Positions 35,209-41,904 of a stretch of 46,584 nt of DNA are shown here, one piece after another. The stretch is from the NCBI GenBank assembly GCA_015064285.1, contig SVSN01000017.1:1-46584 (forward strand). The letters run 5' to 3'. A program made the position numbers and the translations under genes. Every line of letters starts with the position of its first letter. The first letter of the stretch is position 1. The stretch comes from Oscillospiraceae bacterium. Lineage in GTDB: Bacteria; Bacillota; Clostridia; Oscillospirales; CAG-272. The notes under the pieces are model-generated. The model made no database searches, was not told where the DNA came from, and was given only the letters and a program-made list of their open reading frames with translations.

Positions 35209-36381
35209 TCAGGATTCTCTTGTAACCCAGATGGGAGATGTCCATGCCTGTCTGCCGTCCTGCAGCTTCACACGAAGATAATAGCAGTCGGTCTCCTGTT
35301 CCTGACGGTAGTCATAGATCAGCTGCTCCCCTTTCCGGCGCAGAATCAGGTAGTCTCTGCAGTTCTTCACAACCGTAACGGTTTCGATGGGCGCATCCGC
35401 ATCGATTCTGTAGTACAGTGCCGGATCTCCGGATACGCGGATTTCTTCCCCCATGTAATGTCCGTCAATCCGGAAATCCACAGTAATCCGTCCGCCCATG
35501 AATCCGTAGCAGCGCCGTGCTTTCAGGGCATCAAAAATCGCTTCTCTGGTATTTTCCGCTGCCCACACGCCGGTAATGCCGGGACAACCGTATGGAAAAG
35601 GACCGGTAGTCAGACCACCGTTTCCTGCATGGTCATCTGAACAGGCAATACAGCCCATTCTGGCACCGCGTTTCAGTGCATCCTGCCAGTGACCGCCTTC
35701 GCAGTCGTCCCCCAGCATCTGTGCAAGAGGATCTCCCATATATTCCGTACAGCTGCTGGAACGACCATATACCTGTATGATGGATACCATGTCCTCCAGA
35801 TCCATTGCCAGAAAATCCGCGCCGGAGGACAGGATGTTGGTATCATGGGGCACCAGAATCAGATCCTCTCTGGCCAGGTAACTGCGCAGTTCTTCTCTGG
35901 TCATCTCTCCGTCCCGCACGCCGCGCAGCAGTTCACCATCGTCCCCGCGGTAATACACCACCAGATTGTTGTACCACGGATAGGAATCCCGCTCATAAGC
36001 CAGAATGGTGGTGAATGTACCGGGGTTATAGTATTCCCGTACCTTCTGTCGGGTCAGTTCCCATTTTCCGGCATCCCACAGTTCCGGCTTTCCCACACCG
36101 CCATGATCATGATCCGACAGTGCGCCGAAATCCAGGCCGGCTCTGTCCCGAAGACCTGTAAAATATTCATCGATGGAAGGGCCGCCGTCGGAAAGATTGG
36201 AGTGACCGTGCAGTTCCCCGAAAAACACCTGATACACCGGTGCTTCCGGCATACGATTCTTCTGGTCCTCCCGTATCTGCTCCCAGGAACCTTCTGTCCC
36301 GGAATACACAATATCGGTAAAAGCCGCAGCCCGCCCCGGCATATCAAAGCGCTTTGCCAGTTTTCTGTCAGGGTGCTTCAT
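35209..36381 (-). CDS. PHP-domain phosphoesterase-like protein
   Basis: 390 residues; GAGG lies 7 nt before the ATG. PHP metal motifs can be traced: FGELHGHSNLSDGG (first His pair), FGALSDHDHGG, LVPHDTN and CIACSDDHAGNGG. The last 90 residues are beta-rich (ITVDFRIDGHYMGEEI, YYLRVKLQDG) like the accessory domain of DUF3604-type PHP proteins. These are metal-dependent phosphoesterases of unknown substrate. It starts 2 bp after the stop of the NagD-like gene, with the ribosome binding site inside that gene. Confidence 0.85.
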   Translation of the reverse strand: MKHPDRKLAKRFDMPGRAAAFTDIVYSGTEGSWEQIREDQKNRMPEAPVYQVFFGELHGHSNLSDGGPSIDEYFTGLRDRAGLDFGALSDHDHGGVGKPELWDAGKWELTRQKVREYYNPGTFTTILAYERDSYPWYNNLVVYYRGDDGELLRGVRDGEMTREELRSYLAREDLILVPHDTNILSSGADFLAMDLEDMVSIIQVYGRSSSCTEYMGDPLAQMLGDDCEGGHWQDALKRGARMGCIACSDDHAGNGGLTTGPFPYGCPGITGVWAAENTREAIFDALKARRCYGFMGGRITVDFRIDGHYMGEEIRVSGDPALYYRIDADAPIETVTVVKNCRDYLILRRKGEQLIYDYRQEQETDCYYLRVKLQDGRQAWTSPIWVTRES

Positions 36382-36383
36382 AC

Positions 36384-37202
36384 TTAAACCTCAATCTTAT
36401 CGATTTCATCCTTCAGAACATCGCCGACACCGTTCATAATGTACATGGGACGGTAGGGGAACTGCCGTACCGTTTCCACTGTGGACACACCGGAAAGTAC
36501 CAGTACCGTATCCAGTTCGCTTTCAATCCCGGCAATAATATCGGTATCCATCCGGTCGCCGATGAGTGCCGCATCTCTGCGGGAGATGTTCAGTTTTTTC
36601 AGCCCGTGACGCATCATCAGCGGATTGGGTTTTCCTACAAAATAAGGTTCCACACCGGTTGTCAGGGCGATAGGTGCGATCAGGGCACGGCAGGCGGGAA
36701 CGATACCCCGTTCGGTAGGGCCGGTCAGGTCGGGGTTGGTACCGATCAGTTTGGCTCCGTTCTGTACCAGCTTCACTGCGTGCTCGATTTTTTCATAACT
36801 GATAGAGCGGGTTTCGCCGAACACCACATAGTCCGGGTTGTAGTCATTCATGGAAAAACCGGCTTCATACAGAGCGTTTACCAGTCCGGGTTCTCCGATT
36901 ACATAGGCGCTGCCGCCGGGACACTGGGTCGCAAGAAAAGATGCGGTTGCCAGTGCGCTGGTATAAAAATGATCCTCGCTGACTTCCAGACCCATTCTTG
37001 CCAGTTTCAGGGAAAGCTCTCTGGGAGAACGTTCGCTGGAATTGGTCAGGAACAAAAACTGCTTGTCATTGGTAAGCAGCCAGTTCACAAAATCCGCAAC
37101 ACCGTCCAGCAGCCGGTTGCCATGGTAGATCACACCGTCCATATCACAGATAAATGCTTCTTTTTTATGAAGGTTTTCCAGAGATATCGTCTTTTTTGTC
37201 AT
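36384..37202 (-). CDS. HAD-superfamily IIA (NagD-like) phosphatase
   Basis: 272 residues from the ATG at 37202, which has GGAGA 8 nt upstream; ATGs at 37208 and 37217 are possible but less well placed. HAD motifs: AFICDMDGVIY (nucleophile Asp), FLTNSS, a C2-type cap, GKPNPLMMRHGL and LIGDRMDTDIIAG. NagD/AraL-type phosphatases act on sugar phosphates and other small substrates in the cytoplasm. Translationally coupled to the PHP protein that follows. Confidence 0.93.
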   Translation of the reverse strand: MTKKTISLENLHKKEAFICDMDGVIYHGNRLLDGVADFVNWLLTNDKQFLFLTNSSERSPRELSLKLARMGLEVSEDHFYTSALATASFLATQCPGGSAYVIGEPGLVNALYEAGFSMNDYNPDYVVFGETRSISYEKIEHAVKLVQNGAKLIGTNPDLTGPTERGIVPACRALIAPIALTTGVEPYFVGKPNPLMMRHGLKKLNISRRDAALIGDRMDTDIIAGIESELDTVLVLSGVSTVETVRQFPYRPMYIMNGVGDVLKDEIDKIEV

Positions 37203-37311
37203 TTCCATATTCTCCATTCTGCAAGATCACACTGTTTGATTCCCGTTTCCGCCAAAAGAGGCAGGAAACTTCCATTCATCCCAGCAGATCCAAAATATTT
37301 ACTTCCGGTTC

Positions 37312-37340
37312 TTGCATTCCGTGCCATTCTATGGTATACT
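37312..37340 (+). promoter_or_regulatory. Promoter of the G5-3D gene
   Basis: TTGCAT (37312-37317), 17-bp spacer, TATACT (37335-37340). The leader to the gene start would be about 150 nt. Confidence 0.65.
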
Positions 37341-37389
37341 GAAGTGTATGAGGAACGCCTGTACGCCGCGAAGGACATCTTCTGATAGT

Positions 37390-37418
37390 ATTATATACCA
37401 TTTTTTCCCGCTTGTACA
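37390..37418 (-). promoter_or_regulatory. Promoter of the NagD-like/PHP unit
   Basis: Minus strand TGTACA (37418-37413), 17-bp spacer, TATAAT (37395-37390). The start would face away from, and overlap the leader of, the G5-3D gene. Confidence 0.5.
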
Positions 37419-37497
37419 GTATCCCGCCGAAAATGATGTGTTTGTTTTCCGGGATTTTCCGTTTCTCTCCATTTCGCTCTGAAAGGAACGATCAACC

Positions 37498-39408
37498 TTG
37501 GATAACCGCAATCAACCAGGCACTCCCCGCAGAAGACGGGATTCCATAACCAATGAACAGCGGCGTGGTATGCAGCAGGGATACCCCATCCGTGAAGATG
37601 CTACGCTGACCATCGACAGACCGGTAAACCGGCCCTCCGGCCCACGTGAAGTTCCTCAGTCCATGCGGCAGGGGAAGATTCCTGTTCGCCAGAACGCCAA
37701 CACCGGACGTACCTATCCTGTAATGAACCGGAACGGTCAGAAGTCCGGTTCTGTCCCTGCAGAGCTGCAGACACAGCCGGTGGAAAAGAAAATCAGGAAA
37801 GCTTATGATTTTGATGCTGAAGAATTGGCACTGTCTGCCCCTGTTGTTCCCGCATCTGTGGAAAATGTCACTGAACCCGATACGGAACCGGTAATAGTCC
37901 CAGTCCCGGAACAGACTGCAGAGTCGTCCGACTTATCGGATCTGTCAGAACTGGAAATACAGGTTCTCACACCGGAAGAGACGGTCCCCTCCACTGATGC
38001 CGCAGAGAAAAATCCGGAACCGTCTGCTGATGCTGTTCAGAATCCGACTGAAAATACAGTTGAATCCTCTCTGCCCTCCGAAGAAGCTGTTGAATCAGCC
38101 CCTGAAACCTCCGAAGAAGCATCCAAAGATATCCCGTCGGATACCCCGGACAATCAGTCCGATACCGCCGAAGAAGATACAGAACTGTCTGCCGATACTG
38201 TTCAGGATCCGCTGGAAGCCACAAGAGAGTTCTCCCGAATTTCCAATCCTGCTGCAGTACCCGTTATCGATGCAGCATCGGAACAGGCGGAAGAACTGCC
38301 CGCAGTTACAGCACCTCTTACTCAAACGCTTTCTGACAGAATGCAAAAGATGCAGAATGACGCAGACAAATCTTCCGATGTCACTGTTCCCTTGGCAGAA
38401 GAGCCTGAACAGCCGGCTGCCTCCGGATCCTGGAAAAATATCTGGATGCTGCCGCTGATTATCGCCATTCTGGCTGCACTGGCAATGTGTATCGGTATCC
38501 CGGCTGGCATGTCTTCTGGTTCCACCGAACCGGACTTTGATATGAGTGTCCGTTACGATAATCTCCTGCCGGATGAAAACAATCATGGAGAACTGGACGA
38601 AACCAGCGGCGTCGGCAGAGAAGAAGCACCGGAAACCAATGTCCCTGAGCCCGAGATCACACCGGTTCCGGCAAAATTCAATGTCACCCTGACCTTTTAT
38701 GACAGAGATCCCATCCTGATCTCCACATCGGAAATTACGCTGGGTGCTCTGCTGGAACGGGTAAATTACACGGTTCTGGATTCTGACAGATTCCCGATGG
38801 ATTTTTCCACCACTCTGACGGAGGAAATCGTCATTGATGTGGAAACCGTAACATACGGTACCGACACGGAAACCGTTACAATTCCCTTTGAGACAAAAAC
38901 CACCAATGTACAGACCATTCCCAGAGGGCAGAAAAATGTAACCCAATACGGTCAGAATGGTACCAAAGTGATTACATACACAACGGAAATTGTCAATGGT
39001 GTGGAAGTCGGCCGGACGGTTGCCAGTGAAACGATCACGAAGGAACCTGTTACCGAAACCTATCAGTTGGGGGTAGGCGGTACCCTTGTGGGGAATGACG
39101 GCAACACCTACAGCTATTCCTATTATCGTTATGTCAACGCCACCTACTATGATATCGAAGGGCTGACCTATCTCGGATATAATGCCGACGAATCGGTTGT
39201 GGCTGTGGACATGGACTACATTCCCCTCGGCACAAAAATTTATGTAAAAAACGATCAGTTTGACTTCGGTGTGCGGACAGCGGCTGATACCGGCTCCATG
39301 ATCGAAGGCTGGGAAGTGGATATCTGGCTTGGTGACTCGAACCCCCAGAAAGCCGCTTTCGCACAGATCGGTTATGTAAAGAACATGGTCATCTATTACC
39401 TCGACTGA
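37498..39408 (+). CDS. Membrane-anchored G5 and 3D domain cell-wall protein (YabE-like)
   Basis: 636 residues, TTG start with AAAGGA 10 nt upstream. Residues 1 to about 100 are basic and disordered (DNRNQPGTPRRRRDS); about 100-300 acidic, Ser/Pro/Glu-rich low complexity with two similar units (PSADAVQNP, LSADTVQDP); one membrane segment near 315-337 (WMLPLIIAILAALAMCIGI). Outside are a DUF348-like unit (FYDRDPILISTSEITLGALLERV), a G5 domain (about 455-530) and a C-terminal 3D domain with its Asp triad: VAVDMDYIPLGTKIYV, AADTGS, VDIWLGD. 3D domains resemble the MltA core and Rpf/Sps proteins, so a peptidoglycan-cleaving or remodelling role is likely. Confidence 0.9.
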   Translation: MDNRNQPGTPRRRRDSITNEQRRGMQQGYPIREDATLTIDRPVNRPSGPREVPQSMRQGKIPVRQNANTGRTYPVMNRNGQKSGSVPAELQTQPVEKKIRKAYDFDAEELALSAPVVPASVENVTEPDTEPVIVPVPEQTAESSDLSDLSELEIQVLTPEETVPSTDAAEKNPEPSADAVQNPTENTVESSLPSEEAVESAPETSEEASKDIPSDTPDNQSDTAEEDTELSADTVQDPLEATREFSRISNPAAVPVIDAASEQAEELPAVTAPLTQTLSDRMQKMQNDADKSSDVTVPLAEEPEQPAASGSWKNIWMLPLIIAILAALAMCIGIPAGMSSGSTEPDFDMSVRYDNLLPDENNHGELDETSGVGREEAPETNVPEPEITPVPAKFNVTLTFYDRDPILISTSEITLGALLERVNYTVLDSDRFPMDFSTTLTEEIVIDVETVTYGTDTETVTIPFETKTTNVQTIPRGQKNVTQYGQNGTKVITYTTEIVNGVEVGRTVASETITKEPVTETYQLGVGGTLVGNDGNTYSYSYYRYVNATYYDIEGLTYLGYNADESVVAVDMDYIPLGTKIYVKNDQFDFGVRTAADTGSMIEGWEVDIWLGDSNPQKAAFAQIGYVKNMVIYYLD

Positions 39409-39440
39409 CTCAAAAGCGTCATACGAAAAGGAGAAACACC

Positions 39441-40586
39441 ATGAATTTTGACTATCTGAAAGCGTTTCAGGAACGGCTGACCGCATGGCGGATTCCCGGT
39501 AACGACTGCATGGTCAGGGTGGGATACGAAACCGTATACCGCCACCAGTCCGGGTACAGCAACATGGAAGAGGGCAAAAAAATGCAGGGGGATGAGCTGT
39601 ACTACCTCTGGTCCTGCTCCAAGCCCATCACCTGTACGCTGGCACTGAAGCTGTACGAACAGGGGCTGTATCTGCTGAACGACCCGCTGTACGAATATAT
39701 GCCGGAATTCAGGGACGTGGAAGTTCTTCATAAAAACGCGGACGGCACCACCTATACCGAAAAAGCCAAAAATCCCATCCGGGTAAGGGATCTGTTTACC
39801 ATGTCCGCCGGTTTCAATTATGACATGAACTCTCCCCAGATCCGGGATGTAAAGGAAGCCACTGGTGGTCACTGCCCCACAAGAGAGATTGCCAAAGCCA
39901 TTGCGGCTGCCCCGCTGCAGTTTGAACCAGGTACCCGCTGGAGCTACAGCCTGTGCCACGACGTTCTCTCCGCCTTTATCGAAACGGTAGCCGGTATGCG
40001 TACCAGAGACTGGGCGAAGAAAGTGCTCTTTGATCCGCTGGAAATGCACGATACCTGTTACAACCTGCCCTCTGCCGAAAAAATGGCGCGGATGGCGGTG
40101 CAGTACAATTTCCGGGACGATCTGAACAAGGCTCTGCCTACCGGCGGCACCTGCGGTCATATACTGGGTGACCAGTACGACAGCGGCGGTGCGGGCGTCA
40201 TCTCCACCATTGAAGACTATATGAGATTTGCCTGTGCCATGTGCAACGGCGGCATCGCAGAAAACGGTGAACGGGTTCTTGCCTCCTCCACCATTGATAT
40301 GATGCGTACCAATCAGCTGAGCGAAGCCCAGATGAACGATTTCAGCTGGAGCCAGCTCTGCGGTTACGGCTACGGGCTGGGTGTGCGTACCATGGTTGAT
40401 CCCGCCAAAGCCGGTACAGCCGGTTCTGTGGGAGAATTCGGCTGGGGCGGCGCGGCAGGTGCCTACCTGATTCTGGATCCTGCCCGAAAAACCGCACTGG
40501 TATATGCCCATCATATGCTGAACAACCAGGAACCCTGGTTCTCCCCCCGCCTGCGCAACGTACTGTACGCGTGCCTTGATCATTAA
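39441..40586 (+). CDS. Beta-lactamase-fold serine hydrolase
   Basis: 381 residues; AAAGGAGA precedes the ATG, 32 bp after the G5-3D gene, so probably cotranscribed. The SxxK motif is SCSK (about residue 58-61, in YLWSCSKPITCTLALKLYEQG); the Tyr motif is WSYSLCHDVLSAF rather than the usual YSN; the third motif is GWGGAAGAYLILDP. No signal peptide is seen, so it appears cytoplasmic. Members of this family (class C-like) include esterases and D-aminopeptidases; no evidence for antibiotic resistance. The stop codon overlaps the arm of an inverted repeat. Confidence 0.9.
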   Translation: MNFDYLKAFQERLTAWRIPGNDCMVRVGYETVYRHQSGYSNMEEGKKMQGDELYYLWSCSKPITCTLALKLYEQGLYLLNDPLYEYMPEFRDVEVLHKNADGTTYTEKAKNPIRVRDLFTMSAGFNYDMNSPQIRDVKEATGGHCPTREIAKAIAAAPLQFEPGTRWSYSLCHDVLSAFIETVAGMRTRDWAKKVLFDPLEMHDTCYNLPSAEKMARMAVQYNFRDDLNKALPTGGTCGHILGDQYDSGGAGVISTIEDYMRFACAMCNGGIAENGERVLASSTIDMMRTNQLSEAQMNDFSWSQLCGYGYGLGVRTMVDPAKAGTAGSVGEFGWGGAAGAYLILDPARKTALVYAHHMLNNQEPWFSPRLRNVLYACLDH

Positions 40587-40954
40587 TTAAGAATTAAGTC
40601 AATGATGATTAACTAAACTTTTTGTAAAGGGGAAACGCGGCTTTCTTGAAAGAAAGCCTAGCAAAGAACTTTAAACAAGAATATTTGCAGGATATAGTGT
40701 CTGCAATTCCATGTGCCACTCAATAATGTATATACAAAGCACAAGAAATAGTAGAGCGAGCTCCTGGGCACCGCACCCAGTCGCCGTAGCCGGTTTTTGA
40801 TTGCATGATTTAGTTAATCAGTGGTTACTTAAGAATTACATAGGATATCCCATACAAACAAACGGCTTACAGAATGGATATTTTCCCGCTGTAAGCCGTT
40901 TATGCATTTCGGATTCACTAAAAATTCTGAATTCATAATCCTCAATTCTTAATT
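40585..40954. repeat. Intergenic element with nested inverted repeats (possible MITE-like)
   Basis: Outer arms AATTAAGAATTAAG (40585-40598) and CTCAATTCTTAATT (40941-40954) match at 13 of 14 positions as an inverted repeat, and each overlaps the stop codon of a flanking convergent gene. Inner arms TGATTAACTAAA (40606-40617) and TTTAGTTAATCA (40809-40820) are a perfect 12-bp inverted repeat with partial extension outward. Between them lie a perfect 8-bp hairpin (GGCTTTCT-TGAA-AGAAAGCC, 40639-40658) and CTGGG/CCCAG around 40765-40780. No open frame or transposase is inside. It may be a non-autonomous mobile element or a conserved intergenic RNA. Confidence 0.5.
40860..40901. terminator. Strong hairpin between serine hydrolase and pnuC
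   Basis: AAACGGCTTACAG and CTGTAAGCCGTTT form a perfect 13-bp stem with a 16-nt loop. On the minus strand TTTGTTTG follows, fitting a terminator for pnuC; the plus-strand side has only a short T-run. Confidence 0.7.
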
Positions 40955-41643
40955 TGCTTCTTCTCTCTCTTTTTCCAGCTGACAAAGCCGTACATATCGT
41001 TCAGAAAGAACATGGCAAAACAGGCGATCATGGGGAGTGCGGTGATGTCTTCCAGAGACACCAGAATCCACAGAATGATCAGCACCAGATCGTTTGCGGC
41101 ATATGCAAAGCCATACCAGCTGTTCCGCTGGAAGGTCAGGTAGGACGCCAGATAACTGGTGGTGACGGACAGGGTGGAAAAGACCAGATTCGGGGTATCC
41201 AGTACGGCAAGGATAAAACAAAACAGTGCGGTCACGCAAACGGCGGAGAGCACCATGAACACCTTCTGCCGCCCGGTCAGCCGGTGGATTTTCACTTCGT
41301 TTTTGTTCCCGTTATAGGGGTTCTTCAGCCATGAAACCACCGCCATGGCCGCAATGGGTGCGCTCATACCCAGATAGGTCAGGATTTCGCCCCAGTACCG
41401 GACACGCCATGCGGCAATCCCGTACAGTAGGGCAAACACCACCGTCAGGATCTGGCCCCACACATCTCCACGGGCAACAAAAATCAGCGCCGTAACCCCG
41501 ATGCAGGTGGCTGTCAGATTTACCGGATCCACATACCCTTTCAGGAGGCCGGAAATCAGGTTGGATACCAGCACTACCGCAAGAGACAGTGCCCACAGGA
41601 TCCATTCTCTTTTTTTCATATCGGCAAAAGGATTTTTCAGCAT
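40942..41643 (-). CDS. pnuC: PnuC-family nicotinamide riboside/mononucleotide transporter
   Basis: 233 residues from the ATG at 41643 (AAGGAG 11 nt upstream; a GTG at 41655 overlaps that site and is unlikely). About seven or eight membrane segments. The family core FQRNSWYGFAYAANDLVLIILW holds the Trp and Asn/Asp residues of the PnuC binding site. PnuC takes up NAD precursors; close relatives take thiamine or riboflavin, and no TPP or FMN riboswitch is seen here, which favours a vitamin B3 substrate. The last three residues and the stop (IKN and TGA) come from the AATTAAGAATT repeat arm. The gene has a structured leader. Confidence 0.9.
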   Translation of the reverse strand: MLKNPFADMKKREWILWALSLAVVLVSNLISGLLKGYVDPVNLTATCIGVTALIFVARGDVWGQILTVVFALLYGIAAWRVRYWGEILTYLGMSAPIAAMAVVSWLKNPYNGNKNEVKIHRLTGRQKVFMVLSAVCVTALFCFILAVLDTPNLVFSTLSVTTSYLASYLTFQRNSWYGFAYAANDLVLIILWILVSLEDITALPMIACFAMFFLNDMYGFVSWKKREKKQIKN

Positions 41644-41678
41644 ACAAAAACACACTCCTTATGAAATTTCCGGATGTT

Positions 41679-41689
41679 TTTCCGCCCGA
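41679..41689 (-). repeat. 11-bp direct repeat, copy near pnuC ribosome binding site
   Basis: TCGGGCGGAAA on the minus strand, 127 bp from an identical copy at 41806-41816 that lies in the pnuC promoter spacer. Two exact copies at promoter and gene start suggest a regulator binding site. Confidence 0.45.
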
Positions 41690-41761
41690 GAAGCAAAAAA
41701 ACACCCCCACACCCATCTTCTATGACCTGACGATGGATGCACGAGTGCGGCACGGCACTTT

Positions 41762-41790
41762 AGACTACCCGGTGGCAGTCTGTTCCGGGT
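41762..41790 (-). promoter_or_regulatory. Mutually exclusive hairpins in the pnuC leader
   Basis: Right at the predicted start of transcription, ACCCGG (41790-41785) can pair with CCGGGT (41772-41767), and AGACT (41781-41777), which lies in that loop, can pair with AGTCT (41766-41762). The two stems cross, and no linker separates the two 3' strands, so they are more likely alternatives than a simple pseudoknot. Downstream, CATCCATC/GATGGGTG (around 41705-41740) makes another stem followed, after 8 nt, by seven Ts. This looks like an attenuator or riboswitch but matches no class I can name. Confidence 0.4.
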
Positions 41791-41793
41791 GAC

Positions 41794-41822
41794 AGTATAG
41801 CATACTTTCCGCCCGATTACAA
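41794..41822 (-). promoter_or_regulatory. Promoter of pnuC
   Basis: Minus strand TTGTAA (41822-41817), 17-bp spacer, TATACT (41799-41794), with TG one base before the -10. The spacer contains one copy of the TCGGGCGGAAA repeat (41816-41806). Confidence 0.75.
41806..41816 (-). repeat. 11-bp direct repeat, copy inside the pnuC promoter
   Basis: TCGGGCGGAAA between the -35 and -10 boxes, identical to 41679-41689. A protein bound here would block the promoter. Confidence 0.45.
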
Positions 41823-41861
41823 GAACTTTTTTCAAAAAATTCCCGCAGATTTAAAACCGTT

Positions 41862-41876
41862 TGTCCCCGGCGGACA
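41862..41876. promoter_or_regulatory. Short inverted repeat before the sigma-fusion gene
   Basis: TGTCC-CCGGC-GGACA, a 5-bp inverted repeat about 30 bp before the start of the sigma-fusion gene. No good housekeeping promoter is seen for that gene; AACCG at 41855 could belong to an ECF-type -35, but this is a guess. Confidence 0.25.
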
Positions 41877-41904
41877 CTATACCCATGAAAGGAGGCTGCG
41901 AACC

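Noticed and set aside
38095-39486. 463-codon open frame antisense to the G5-3D gene
   Set aside because: Lies over clear G5 and 3D domains on the other strand; Cys/His/Phe-rich nonsense composition.
39441-40586. Antibiotic-resistance beta-lactamase
   Set aside because: No signal peptide and a non-standard Tyr motif; the fold is shared by many housekeeping hydrolases.
41762-41790. Classical H-type pseudoknot in the pnuC leader
   Set aside because: The linker that must cross the first stem has zero bases, so both stems cannot easily form together; kept only as mutually exclusive hairpins.
41656-41790. TPP or FMN riboswitch before pnuC (which would mean PnuT or PnuX)
   Set aside because: The conserved cores of those riboswitches are not present.
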